Positions 9,686 through 18,012 are shown, numbered from the stretch's first letter. The stretch: 64,000 bases of DNA from Bacteroidales bacterium (GCA_016705005.1 JADIZB010000001.1:558001-622000); one strand, 5' to 3'. Notes: a model not told the origin generated them from the letters alone. Translations and numbers: made by a program.

Positions 9686-10381
9686 TTATTTGGGACGAAC
9701 GACCAATCCCAGGTTGAAAGCGACCGATGCCGATTTCATTGAGCCACTCACCTCATTCCTGAAGGTCCCCTTTTCAAAAACCGGATTCAGGTTAACCGCA
9801 ATTCTTTTCCCGAGAGGGATAATACAATGGCTTCCGAAGGAGAATCCGGGCCTTGTTGTCCCTGTGGTGTTGGCAAACGAAAGGGCATTGTATTCGAATA
9901 CCGGAACCACAAGAAACGGCCCGGTATTGATTTTGGCATACAACATGGGGCTTAAGGTTCCGTATGATTCAAGGGAAGCACCATATCCTTCGATTCCGTC
10001 AACATTGATCAAAACAGTATTTAAAGAGGCCCCGAGTCCAACGCGGATTATATCGCTTTTAACAACGTCCCAACCACCCTTTGCAAACAATATCGGAACC
10101 TCACCATTGTCATTTGGCAGGTCTCCGGTTGCAATAACGCCGGTGAGAATATAGCCGGTTACGGGTATTCCGAATTCCATATAACCCTTTTCAGTGAAAA
10201 ACATGGCGCGTAAATCAGCATAAGTCAAAGGCGCCTTGATTTCAGTACCGCCGCCCGAGTAGCGGGTTGAAATGGTGTGAAATCCAATGGCTCCATACCA
10301 GGGAGTGTAAAAATGGCTGGTATGCTGAGCCTGGGAGAATATTGCTGAAAATAAAAGGGCTGAAAGCAAGATTGTTCTCAT
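9686..10381 (-). CDS. Secreted protein of unknown function, beta-barrel-like
   Basis: A 231-residue protein from the ATG at 10381. The frame extends seven codons further to a TTG at 10402, but the ATG gives a normal signal peptide (MRTILLSALLFSAIFSQAQ). The mature part is rich in Gly and in alternating aromatic and hydrophobic residues (GWDVVKSDIIRVGLGASL, PVFEYNALSF), which suggests a small outer-membrane barrel or beta-sandwich. No family was recognised. It is the last gene of a minus-strand set of four whose gaps are 19 to 30 bases, so it is probably co-expressed with the two lipoproteins and the secreted protein upstream. Confidence 0.65.
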   Translation of the reverse strand: MRTILLSALLFSAIFSQAQHTSHFYTPWYGAIGFHTISTRYSGGGTEIKAPLTYADLRAMFFTEKGYMEFGIPVTGYILTGVIATGDLPNDNGEVPILFAKGGWDVVKSDIIRVGLGASLNTVLINVDGIEGYGASLESYGTLSPMLYAKINTGPFLVVPVFEYNALSFANTTGTTRPGFSFGSHCIIPLGKRIAVNLNPVFEKGTFRNEVSGSMKSASVAFNLGLVVRPK

Positions 10382-10411
10382 GGCAGCAGAAAATTGATTC
10401 AATATGTCAGT

Positions 10412-11182
10412 TTAGTTAACCAAAATACTATGCTGAATCATGTGTTTGGTGCCGAAAGAATCGAGCAGTTCAAACCGGTGCATAATTGCCGATCCGGCAG
10501 GAAGATCCGGAACCTGGTAATCCATCTCCCGCAACCAGCCCACCTGATAATAAAAGAAATCTGAAGGGCCAAATGCTGCAGTTTCAGTCTCAGCACCGAA
10601 ACCAATCTTCTCAAAAACTTTCATTGAAGTGATGGTCTGGTTCACCGTCAGTGGAGAAAAATAAGGTCGCATGGTCACAGTCTGACCCGAATGAAGTGTA
10701 TCACTGCTGTTGAAATCAAAAAAACGGAACTGGAACGGATAGTTAACCGGCTGTATCTCGTAGGTCAGGTGAGATTCCTTTTTTGCACCGTCAAACGTCT
10801 CAGCTTCCACCTGCAGTGTTACGAAATGTATGCTTCCTGCCATCGTTTTATAGTCAATCGGGTACCGGATCGAATCAATCAGGTAGGCTGTACCCCCGTT
10901 GGTATGCGATGGCGTGTAGTGGTATTCCAGTGCCTGGGTATAATCGAAAAATATTCTGAAATGGATAAACCCGACTTCCTCAATGGGTGAAACCAGCGCC
11001 CGGTAATTAATAGTCAGGTCAGATGCCACATAAACCGTGTCGGGCAGAACCTCGGTATCAGAATAAGGCTCAAGAAATTTGATGGTGATTTCGCCAGCCT
11101 GGGTACTCTCCTCTTTTTTGCATGACGAAAACAGACCGGATACCATGGTGATACTCATGAATAGGATGATAAGATTTTTCAT
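10412..11182 (-). CDS. Hypothetical lipoprotein
   Basis: A 256-residue lipoprotein of unknown function. The N-terminus is a lipoprotein signal peptide with lipobox LFSSC followed by KKEES, as in many Bacteroidota lipoproteins. The rest is predicted to be all-beta, with two Ig-like halves (start EITIKFLEPYSDTEV). DUF4625-like proteins have a similar layout, but the similarity is too weak to assign. It is the third gene of the four-gene minus-strand set, 19 bases after the upstream gene's stop. Confidence 0.7.
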   Translation of the reverse strand: MKNLIILFMSITMVSGLFSSCKKEESTQAGEITIKFLEPYSDTEVLPDTVYVASDLTINYRALVSPIEEVGFIHFRIFFDYTQALEYHYTPSHTNGGTAYLIDSIRYPIDYKTMAGSIHFVTLQVEAETFDGAKKESHLTYEIQPVNYPFQFRFFDFNSSDTLHSGQTVTMRPYFSPLTVNQTITSMKVFEKIGFGAETETAAFGPSDFFYYQVGWLREMDYQVPDLPAGSAIMHRFELLDSFGTKHMIQHSILVN

Positions 11183-11201
11183 TTTGTTCCCTGTTTGATT
11201 G

Positions 11202-12446
11202 TTATTTGATTTCGATGATATCTACCGGACTTCTCAGTACACCATTGTCGGCCCTGAAAACTTCACAGGCAGCCCATAAACGGGTATTGTCAGAATAAAC
11301 ACCCCTGAGGGTTATATTGCTGGCATCCACTGTTTTCAGCAGTGTAAAAGATCCACCATTCAATTGATAGACAGAATGCGGATCGTCGAGCACCCCCAAT
11401 GAATTGCCAGAACCATAAGCAGTGAGTTTGTTGTTGTAAACACACAGATCCGTTTTCGTGGTGACGGTGAAGGGCTGGGTGGGATTGTACGGATAAGGCA
11501 CATTATCGGCAATCAGTTGCAGTGAAACACCATCAAACCACAAAACTGCAATGGTGTTGTTCTCTCTGAAAAGCACGATAAAAGGCTGATCGCCATTACG
11601 GATTATCCTGACCTCAAAGGGTTCAAAATAGTTGACAATGAGTTTCCTTACCTGTAACAGGGGAATACTTCCAAGATTAACCCAACTGATGCCGTTGTAC
11701 CCAACGAGATTCATGTTACCGCTGGTTGCATCACCCTGCCGGGCATCGGTATAGGCCAGAAACCCATTACCGTTTTCTGTTACAAAATAATCAAACGCCT
11801 GTACTTTCGGTTTGAGGTCAGGCACCGGAACATCCTGCCATCCGGAAATGCCGTAGGAATAGTACCTCAGGTCGGGCAGTTCATATCCGTTGTATTGCTG
11901 CTTTGCCCCAACTGCTGTGACAATCTGATTGTTTTCAGCAATATCCATCTGGTATTGCCGGTATTCATCCATTGAAGTCAGACCTGATGAACTGCAGAAA
12001 CTGTGAAACCAGGTTGCACTCAGCGAAGTATTGTCACGGTAACGATAGGAAGTGAACAGATTCCCCTGCCCGTCGAATTCATGGTTCAAAACACGACGGA
12101 AGTCAGAACTTGTTTTCGGATCCCCGCAGGCTTCATAATCAGATTTCACAAACTTTTTGTTCTCAAGGGATCCGGTATAGATATGAAAACTCCCGTAAAA
12201 AGCCTGTTCAATCTGCCAGCTGGCATAAAGCTTGCCATTTACTTTGCGGATATCCAGGGGCGTGATGTAATAACTTCCCGGAACATCCGGCAGATAGGTA
12301 TCAAATCTTCCCAGGTAGCCGAACCCGGCTTTTTCATATGCTTCAGCGACTTCATCCAGCGGATCTTCTGTTGTTTCCGGTTCGGTTTCCTTTTTACATG
12401 AAACCAAAACCAAAAGACATATCAGGGCGGTAGCAAACCTTTTCAT
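11202..12446 (-). CDS. Hypothetical lipoprotein
   Basis: A 414-residue lipoprotein. The signal peptide MKRFATALICLLVLVSC puts the lipidated Cys at residue 17, followed by KKETEPETTED. The mature part has repeating strand-rich segments that read like a beta-propeller (for example GFLAYTDARQ, KPKVQAFDYFV), but no blade motif is clear enough to name. Function unknown. It is the second gene of the envelope operon, 28 bases after the preceding stop codon. Confidence 0.7.
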   Translation of the reverse strand: MKRFATALICLLVLVSCKKETEPETTEDPLDEVAEAYEKAGFGYLGRFDTYLPDVPGSYYITPLDIRKVNGKLYASWQIEQAFYGSFHIYTGSLENKKFVKSDYEACGDPKTSSDFRRVLNHEFDGQGNLFTSYRYRDNTSLSATWFHSFCSSSGLTSMDEYRQYQMDIAENNQIVTAVGAKQQYNGYELPDLRYYSYGISGWQDVPVPDLKPKVQAFDYFVTENGNGFLAYTDARQGDATSGNMNLVGYNGISWVNLGSIPLLQVRKLIVNYFEPFEVRIIRNGDQPFIVLFRENNTIAVLWFDGVSLQLIADNVPYPYNPTQPFTVTTKTDLCVYNNKLTAYGSGNSLGVLDDPHSVYQLNGGSFTLLKTVDASNITLRGVYSDNTRLWAACEVFRADNGVLRSPVDIIEIK

Positions 12447-12474
12447 TTCCGGTGTTGTTTTGGAATTAAACTGC

Positions 12475-13515
12475 TTATTTGTACTTAAACGGCTTCCAGG
12501 TGCCCTTTATCCACATATCAAGCTCGTAATTGGCCCCGAGGGCAAGTTTGTTGATCAGTTTACCCACGCCTTCCATTTTGGTGATCTTTGCTGTTTTTGA
12601 TTCTGCAGATACGACGACATTCATCCCTTCTTTGGTTTCAAGCAAGGCATCAAGGTCGAAAGCGCCGAGTTTCTTAGCAGAATAGACAACATAATCGTGA
12701 TAACCGGTTGCCGGATTGATGGCAACATACTTTTTCCCAGGATCTTTCGGAACCGGATTTGGCCCATACATGCCATAATTCATCGATTGTATGGAAATGG
12801 TTCCTTTTTCGTCAATCCCCATCTGAATTTTGAGAATGATCACGGCGTCGAGCCCCAGTTCTTTGGCTTTGGGCCCAATGGCATCAAGAAACGAAGGTGT
12901 TGAGAAACTCTCGGCATAGTAGAGCCGCTGACCTGAGGGACAGGCGATGGTCTGATAGGAACCTTCCTTACTCATCCACTTGCCGATACCCTTTTCTTCG
13001 TAACTGAAGTTATTGTATGCTTCACGAATGGCATCAGAAGTGATGAATTCCTCAGGAGTCAGCAGTTCAGAACCAAAATACCTGAAGTTTTCCCTGAGCT
13101 CGGGCAGTGTTTCATTATAGAAGAAATCGGCCAGTGCCATAGTGCTCTCCAGCTTCAGTGAAGCACCCTTGCTGGTGGTTACCCTGTAACCTATGTCCGG
13201 ACCTCCGTACCGCTTCGATGAGACTTCAAAAAACCCCGGATCAAATACCATAAATGACAGCAATCCGACACGTTTCGGGAAAGTCTTCAAGGCCGGCGGC
13301 CATACCCACATGCCGTGCCCGTCATCAAAACCCTGACGTTCATACATCACCGCTTTGCTGTATTGCCAGAACTCAGCATCGGGCAGGGCCAGAAATTTAT
13401 CAATGGTCATGGCGTTGGCCATAAATTTCTGCAACTTCGGGTCTGAAGCCCCTTCCTGAGCATTTGCCAGAAAATAGAACCCTGAAATTGCGAGTAATAA
13501 TGCGAATCTTTTCAT
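12475..13515 (-). CDS. Secreted protein of unknown function
   Basis: A 346-residue protein with a signal peptide (MKRFALLLAISGFYFLANAQ) and no lipobox, so probably periplasmic or outer-membrane associated. The mature sequence is mixed alpha/beta and contains ELGLDAVIILKIQMGID, a strand pattern typical of a folded globular domain. I do not recognise the family. It is the first gene of the minus-strand set, so the promoter should lie just beyond 13515. Nothing in it suggests an enzyme active site. Confidence 0.7.
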   Translation of the reverse strand: MKRFALLLAISGFYFLANAQEGASDPKLQKFMANAMTIDKFLALPDAEFWQYSKAVMYERQGFDDGHGMWVWPPALKTFPKRVGLLSFMVFDPGFFEVSSKRYGGPDIGYRVTTSKGASLKLESTMALADFFYNETLPELRENFRYFGSELLTPEEFITSDAIREAYNNFSYEEKGIGKWMSKEGSYQTIACPSGQRLYYAESFSTPSFLDAIGPKAKELGLDAVIILKIQMGIDEKGTISIQSMNYGMYGPNPVPKDPGKKYVAINPATGYHDYVVYSAKKLGAFDLDALLETKEGMNVVVSAESKTAKITKMEGVGKLINKLALGANYELDMWIKGTWKPFKYK

Positions 13516-13708
13516 AATTGTACCTGTTTTTTTGTTACGATAAAATTGAAATTGCCTCCGGATCTGGTTTCTGAACAGGGTCAGAAACTAAGCCGGTAAC
13601 CATGGTACAAAAATGGGGCAGGCGATTGGACCTGCTATACGCCAAATGGCCTATTTTATATGTAGAAAACTATATGTATCAATAATGTTGATATTCAGAT
13701 AAATGAAA

Positions 13709-13728
13709 AAGCCGGCATTCACCGGCTT
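13709..13728 (-). terminator. Hairpin with U-tract on the minus strand
   Basis: AAGCCGG and CCGGCTT form a 7-bp stem around CATTCA. Read on the minus strand it is followed by TTTTTCATTT. It lies about 280 bases past the dCMP deaminase stop and may end that transcript or insulate the next operon. Confidence 0.5.
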
Positions 13729-13875
13729 CAGGTATAATATTTATAAATCCAAATCAAAAACATCAGGAATCACTGTAAATGGTAGTTTGTCATCAACCTG
13801 AAACCGGAAATTTAACTACAGCAAATTCAACTCCGGAACCTGCTACAGAGGACAGGCCATAACCATAAATCTTCA

Positions 13876-14000
13876 TTCGTCATTCACAAAAGATACGGGA
13901 GACGAGGGGCTGGGGACGAGGATATTCGTAAATCGCCACAGTATATTTGTCAATCGTCATTTTTACCCTGAGTGTAGTCGAAGGGCGTAATTCGTCATTC
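13876..14000. repeat. Degenerate intergenic repeat cluster
   Basis: TTCGTCATTC occurs at 13876-13885 and 13991-14000. Between them lie a GA/GG-rich stretch and the imperfect dyad CCCTGAGTGTAGTCGAAGGG at 13966-13985, which resembles short REP-like palindromes scattered in many bacterial genomes. Copy number in this genome cannot be judged from one window. Confidence 0.5.
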
Positions 14001-14004
14001 AGAA

Positions 14005-14496
14005 TCACTGTTTCTCATACTTCATCACATCCTCGCTCACATAATCGAGCCTAATCCCGGCTTCCCGGAACATCTCTTCCGATTCACTCCCGGCATGGTA
14101 CTTCTTTTCACACACCACACGTTCAATACCACAGTTGATGATGAGCATGGCACAGGTACGACAGGGAGTCATTCGGCAGTACAGGGTAGCACCTTCAAGG
14201 GCAATGCCAAGGCGGGCAGCCTGACAGATGGCATTCTGCTCCGCATGAACTGTGCGCACGCAATGATTGGTCACCTTACCGTCTTCATGGGTCATCTGTT
14301 TGAACAGGTGTCCAACTTCATCGCAATGAGGCAATCCGATGGGTGAACCCACATAACCGGTTACCAGGATCTGCTTGTTACGGGCAATCACACAACCACT
14401 GCGGCCCCGGTCGCAGGTGGCACGTTTGGCAATGGTGTTGGCCACTTCCATAAAGTATTCGTCCCAGGTAGGGCGGATGTATTTGCTTTCTTCCAT
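14005..14496 (-). CDS. dCMP deaminase family protein
   Basis: A 163-residue cytidine/deoxycytidylate deaminase-fold enzyme, expected to convert dCMP to dUMP for thymidylate synthesis. The zinc site is complete: His84 and catalytic Glu86 in VHAEQNA, and Cys112/Cys115 in PCRTC. The extra N-terminal insertion with Cys28, Cys35, HCDE and HC motifs is typical of the dCMP deaminase/ComEB group, which often carries a second zinc site. There is no signal peptide. The gene stands alone and is bracketed by non-coding stretches with similar low-complexity repeats. Confidence 0.9.
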   Translation of the reverse strand: MEESKYIRPTWDEYFMEVANTIAKRATCDRGRSGCVIARNKQILVTGYVGSPIGLPHCDEVGHLFKQMTHEDGKVTNHCVRTVHAEQNAICQAARLGIALEGATLYCRMTPCRTCAMLIINCGIERVVCEKKYHAGSESEEMFREAGIRLDYVSEDVMKYEKQ

Positions 14497-14720
14497 ATTT
14501 TTTTTCTGATTGGCCGATTCGTTGATCAGCAGATTTGATGATTGTTGTCCACAATTCCATTCTTACTCTTTCATAGGGTTAAGTTGAATTTGATACGAAT
14601 TGCCCTATGTATATTAAAATAAAAGCAACATGATAAAAGCAAAACATTCAGCCACTTCAGACAACCCGTCAAACTTAGAAATCAGACATTGGAAATTAGA
14701 AATTCTCAAGTTATCCCCAT

Positions 14721-14744
14721 GTCTCCAGGTCTCCAGGTCTCCAG
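14721..14744. repeat. Tandem repeat, 8 bp x 3
   Basis: GTCTCCAG is repeated exactly three times without spacer, followed by a further GTC. It is non-coding and looks like slippage-derived low-complexity sequence. Confidence 0.8.
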
Positions 14745-14866
14745 GTCAATTGAAGCATCATCCATGTCCATCGTCTCTCTTACCGTCCCTCACCCCGTCT
14801 TCACAAAGATAAGACGTTAATTCTTTACCAAATAAATTGAGGTATTTAAAATAATTCACAAAAAAC

Positions 14867-14897
14867 TTGACTAACTAAGTTTTTAGTTGTAACTTTG
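14867..14897 (+). promoter_or_regulatory. Promoter of the blaI-like/M56 operon
   Basis: TTG at 14867-14869 and TAACTTTG at 14890-14897 are 20 bases apart, matching the Bacteroidota -33/-7 arrangement. The start codon follows at 14941, so the leader is about 35-40 bases and contains the second operator. Confidence 0.7.
14873..14888. promoter_or_regulatory. Operator dyad 1 (BlaI/MecI type)
   Basis: AACTAA-GTTT-TTAGTT is a perfect 6-bp inverted repeat with a 4-base centre, lying between the -33 and -7 elements. An identical pair of half-sites recurs at 14909-14924, centre to centre 36 bases. Repressor bound here would block RNA polymerase. Confidence 0.7.
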
Positions 14898-14908
14898 ACA
14901 CAATTTTA

Positions 14909-14924
14909 AACTAAATAATTAGTT
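14909..14924. promoter_or_regulatory. Operator dyad 2 (BlaI/MecI type)
   Basis: AACTAA-ATAA-TTAGTT has the same half-sites and spacing as dyad 1 and lies in the leader just before the start codon. The repeat of both half-sites argues against chance and supports autoregulation by the repressor encoded immediately downstream. Confidence 0.7.
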
Positions 14925-14940
14925 ATTACATAAAGACTGA

Positions 14941-15324
14941 ATGATGAAAGAATTAACACGGGCGGAAGAACAGGTAATGCAGATACTCTGGCGAATCGGC
15001 AAGGGGCATGTAAACGATTTACTCGAATACTTTCCTGAACCCAAACCAGCCTACAACACTGTTTCGACAATAATCCGGATTCTTGAGAAGAAGGAATTTG
15101 TTGACCATGAAGCCATCGGGAAATCGCACCGCTATTTCGCGAAAGTCAGCAAACGCGATTACACCCGGTTCACCATGAAGCAGATGCTCAACGGGTACTT
15201 CAGCAATTCGCACAAACAGATGGTTTCCTTCTTTACCCGCGAGAATGACCTCTCGGTAAAGGAAATGGAAGAAATCAAAACGATACTTGAGCAACAGATC
15301 AGTGAAAAAACCCAAAAGCCATGA
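14941..15324 (+). CDS. BlaI/MecI/CopY family repressor
   Basis: A 127-residue winged-helix repressor (LTRAEEQVMQILWRIGKGHV, then PAYNTVSTIIRILEKKEFV) of the Penicillinase_R family. Its last codons overlap the M56 peptidase start by 4 bases (ATGA), the usual arrangement for repressor/sensor-protease pairs. In the family, the membrane peptidase senses a signal and leads to repressor inactivation. The length, 127 residues, is normal. Two matched operator dyads flank the promoter, so it probably controls its own operon. In Bacteroidota such pairs are frequently unrelated to beta-lactam resistance, and no beta-lactamase gene is present here. Confidence 0.93.
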   Translation: MMKELTRAEEQVMQILWRIGKGHVNDLLEYFPEPKPAYNTVSTIIRILEKKEFVDHEAIGKSHRYFAKVSKRDYTRFTMKQMLNGYFSNSHKQMVSFFTRENDLSVKEMEEIKTILEQQISEKTQKP

Positions 15325-17429
15325 ACGTCATCTTCCTATACCTGCTCAAAGCAGCCCTGATCAACGCCCTGATGCTGGGTTTCTATCATTTCGCGATCAG
15401 GCCGGGCCGCAATTTCAAACTGATGCGGGCAGTGCTGGTGCTGTCCATTGTGTTGCCCCTTTTGCTTCCACTGATACCTCAACCTTTGTTTCATCAGGAC
15501 AAAACCGCAATTCCGCTCTATGTTTTCTCCCTGCCAGAAACATCGGCACCCGTCGTTGTCGCGCCCGAAGAAAACCAATGGTTAATCCCTATGCTGCAAA
15601 ATAGCCTTTACCTGGGTGTCACCTCGATATTGCTGCTGGGCCTGTTGATTTCGGTTATTTCAGTGATCAGAAAATACCTGAAAACCTACAGGTTGTCAAC
15701 ACCTTACGGGAAAGTGCTGATTGACAATGCAACGAACAGCCCCTATTCATTTTTCAAATGGGTTTTCTTTTCTGAAGAGGGGCTGCTGCATCCGGCGGCC
15801 AGCTGGCTGCTGAAACATGAGTTCAGCCATGTAAAACACGGTCATAGCTTCGACCGCCTGCTTTCAGGCCTGTTCCGTTCCTTTTTCTGGTTCAGCCCGT
15901 TTGCACACTTTAACAACAGGCTCCTTTCCGAAGTCCATGAATACCAGGCCGATGCCGATGCCATCGAAGAATACGGAGACAGGACCACATACAGCAATCT
16001 TATAATCACTTTTGCCGGCCTTCATGGTCAGCAACCATTAACCAACCCATTCAGTGCTCACCTTAAAAAACGAATGATCATGTTAAACAATTTTAAACCA
16101 GGGGAACTAAGCTTGGTGCGCTTGCTTTCCGGAATTACAATAATTATTGCCGTTGCATTATTCTCCTCCATGATCAGGCCGGAAAAAACAGGAGAAACAA
16201 TCAATTCTGCAAAAAATGAACCGGTTTCAGAGATCGGAACTTCAGGCAATATCATGGCCGTTGCTTATGATATTCCTGATGAAAAATCCGATCCGGAATT
16301 TATTGAAAATTCCGGCACAACGCCTCCGTCATTCCCGGGTGGTGATGAAGCAAGAATTGCGTTCTTCGGGAACAACATCCATTACCCAGCCATTGCACGT
16401 GAAAAGAATATACAGGGAACCGTATTGTTCCGGGTCCTGATCGACAAAGATGGAAAAGTAACGAATCCTTCCATCGAAAAGGGTATTGGAGGAGGCTGCG
16501 ATGAAGAGGTATTAAGGGTTGTAAAGATGATGCCTGACTGGAATCCTGGTACTGCAGACGGAAACCCGGTAGAAGTAGAAATGATACTTCCGGTCACATT
16601 CAACCTTTCCGGTAATAAAGCAGGTACAAAAGCTGATCAGGACTATTTTTACAGGGTTCCCTCTGATGAAACAACCAATAAACCGGATATGCAGAATGAC
16701 CCGGCTAAAAAGAAAATCAATGATAAAGATGAAGTTTTTACTGTTGTTGAAAATCAACCAAAATTTCCGGGGGGCGAAGAAGCAAGAATCGCTTATATGC
16801 AGAAAGCCATTTTATACCCTGAACAAGCCCGAAAAAATAAGATTGAAGGAACCGTTTATGTTACTTTTGTCGTGGAAAAAGATGGACAGATTAGTAATGC
16901 TAAAGTTCTCAGGGGCATTGGCGGTGGTTGTGATGAGGTAGCATTAAATGCCGTTCAGAATATGCCACCCTGGATCCCTGGTAAACAAAGAGGGGAAGCT
17001 GTCCGCGTACAATATAATCTTCCCGTTAAATTTACACTTGGTGAAGGAGATAAGCACTCCACGTATTCAGTCCCGGAAGAAAAAAAGTCTGCTAATAATG
17101 AAGTTTTTACTGTAGTGGAACAACCACCGGTTTTCCCGGGCGGAGAAGATGCACGGATTGCTTACCTGGTAAACAACATCAATTATCCAGCCGAAGCCAA
17201 AAGCAAAGGAATTCAGGGTACGGTTTATGTAACCTTCGTGATTGAACAGGATGGGTCGGTCAGCAACGTTAAAGTTTTGCGGAGCGTACATTCATTGCTT
17301 GATAAGGAGGCTGTCAGGGTTATACAATCCATGCCTGCCTGGACGCCGGGCAAACAACGCGGTGAACCAGTGAGGGTGCAGTTTAACACGCCGGTTAAAT
17401 TCACTCTTGGAAAGGGAAAAAACAAATAA
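15321..17429 (+). CDS. M56 (BlaR1-like) membrane peptidase with three TonB C-terminal domains
   Basis: A 702-residue fusion. The N-terminal 280 residues form a BlaR1-type M56 metallopeptidase with four hydrophobic segments (about 3-26, 34-56, 94-114, 258-280). The zinc motif HEFSH is at 166-170 and a downstream acidic ligand candidate lies in EVHEYQADA (204-212). After the last membrane segment, where BlaR1 proteins carry a sensor, there are three TonB C-terminal domains (about 334-430, 483-575, 605-700). Each begins with FPGG and carries YP..A, a G-T-V strand and a DG turn. Domains 2 and 3 are nearly copies of each other. The periplasmic TonB domains may contact TonB-dependent receptors or the cell wall, linking surface events to proteolysis of the repressor; this is inference. 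Translationally coupled to the repressor gene. Confidence 0.9.
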   Translation: MNVIFLYLLKAALINALMLGFYHFAIRPGRNFKLMRAVLVLSIVLPLLLPLIPQPLFHQDKTAIPLYVFSLPETSAPVVVAPEENQWLIPMLQNSLYLGVTSILLLGLLISVISVIRKYLKTYRLSTPYGKVLIDNATNSPYSFFKWVFFSEEGLLHPAASWLLKHEFSHVKHGHSFDRLLSGLFRSFFWFSPFAHFNNRLLSEVHEYQADADAIEEYGDRTTYSNLIITFAGLHGQQPLTNPFSAHLKKRMIMLNNFKPGELSLVRLLSGITIIIAVALFSSMIRPEKTGETINSAKNEPVSEIGTSGNIMAVAYDIPDEKSDPEFIENSGTTPPSFPGGDEARIAFFGNNIHYPAIAREKNIQGTVLFRVLIDKDGKVTNPSIEKGIGGGCDEEVLRVVKMMPDWNPGTADGNPVEVEMILPVTFNLSGNKAGTKADQDYFYRVPSDETTNKPDMQNDPAKKKINDKDEVFTVVENQPKFPGGEEARIAYMQKAILYPEQARKNKIEGTVYVTFVVEKDGQISNAKVLRGIGGGCDEVALNAVQNMPPWIPGKQRGEAVRVQYNLPVKFTLGEGDKHSTYSVPEEKKSANNEVFTVVEQPPVFPGGEDARIAYLVNNINYPAEAKSKGIQGTVYVTFVIEQDGSVSNVKVLRSVHSLLDKEAVRVIQSMPAWTPGKQRGEPVRVQFNTPVKFTLGKGKNK

Positions 17430-17431
17430 AA

Positions 17432-17863
17432 ATGGTCAGATTATTACTGCTGACAATTATCATACTGTTTCCTGCCTTCAGCAATGCAGCATGGCCTTTA
17501 AGGCAGGAAGTAAACCGGTACGACGCCCTTGGCCGCCGCCAGGGCAAATGGATAACCTGGTGGGACAAGGAGAAGAAAATCCCGATGAACATCGAGCGCT
17601 ACAAAGATGGCAGGGAAAGGGGCCTGTGCCGCTACTACTACATGGATGGCACCAAACGTCTGCAGTTCAATGCCCGGAAAGACGGTCGCATGAAAGTGAA
17701 ATACTACCTTGAATCAGGCAAACTGGAGAAAAAAGGGTGGGCTGTTATGATTTACGACCCAAAAGAAATCAGGTACAGCTGGAATGGCAGATGGAAATTT
17801 TATGAGGAAGGCAAACTGGTGAAAAAGTCAGTTTACAGAATGGGAGAAGAGGTTACAGAATAA
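17432..17863 (+). CDS. Secreted MORN-variant repeat protein
   Basis: A 143-residue protein with a signal peptide (MVRLLLLTIIILFPAFSNA). The mature part has repeats of the W/Y-x-G-x-x-x-x-Y type (RQGKWITWWDKEK, ERGLCRYYYMDG, WNGRWKFYEEGK), like MORN-variant or YwqK-type antitoxin repeats. The function of these short exported forms is unknown. The start codon lies 2 bases after the M56 stop codon, so it belongs to the repressor/peptidase operon and may act with it in the envelope. Confidence 0.75.
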   Translation: MVRLLLLTIIILFPAFSNAAWPLRQEVNRYDALGRRQGKWITWWDKEKKIPMNIERYKDGRERGLCRYYYMDGTKRLQFNARKDGRMKVKYYLESGKLEKKGWAVMIYDPKEIRYSWNGRWKFYEEGKLVKKSVYRMGEEVTE

Positions 17864-17901
17864 GCCTGGAGCCATGCAGATTGATTCTGAAGCAGTGTCA
17901 G

Positions 17902-17940
17902 AATAAGCGGTCTTCCATCAGGCAGGCCGCTTATTAATAT
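17902..17940 (+). terminator. Probable terminator of the blaI/M56 operon
   Basis: AATAAGCGG and CCGCTTATT make a 9-bp stem with a 16-base loop that may pair further, followed by the weakly U-rich AATATTTG. It lies 38 bases after the MORN-like gene. Confidence 0.5.
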
Positions 17941-18012
17941 TTGTTAAATCTTCCGGCACAATTAAACCAGGGCCTTCGCTGTTTTGTTGTTCTGTAAATT
18001 AATTCACACCCC

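Larger units (their letters stand above)
13516..14004. other. Intergenic region with degenerate repeats
   Basis: About 490 non-coding bases. It holds a hairpin at 13709-13728, a REP-like dyad at 13966-13985, a G-rich stretch near 13898-13922, and the 10-mer TTCGTCATTC at 13876-13885 and 13991-14000. No open frame with coding character was found. Confidence 0.6.
14497..14940. other. Intergenic region with tandem repeat and divergent control sites
   Basis: About 440 bases. Going left to right: a 7-bp dyad CATAGGG/CCCTATG (14572-14609), low-complexity A-rich text, a three-copy 8-bp tandem repeat (14721-14744), a C/T-rich stretch, and then the BlaI-type promoter and operators (14867-14924). Confidence 0.6.

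Noticed and set aside
10382..10402. Upstream TTG start for the beta-barrel-like protein
   Set aside because: The ATG at 10381 begins a standard signal peptide; the extra seven residues would precede it without purpose.
14721..14744. CRISPR-like repeat array
   Set aside because: The units are only 8 bases and directly joined with no spacers; no cas genes are in the window.
15287..15604. 105-codon plus-strand frame overlapping the start of the M56 peptidase
   Set aside because: It lies in another frame across the repressor/peptidase junction. Both real genes have clear families and the ATGA overlap, so this frame is a shadow.
14941..17429. Beta-lactam resistance operon
   Set aside because: A BlaI/BlaR1-like pair alone does not indicate it. 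No beta-lactamase or penicillin-binding protein is present and the peptidase has TonB domains instead of a penicillin-binding sensor.
17407..17712. 101-codon frame overlapping the end of the M56 gene and the MORN-like gene
   Set aside because: The overlapping frame at 17432 has a signal peptide and repeats and starts 2 bases after the upstream stop; this one has neither.
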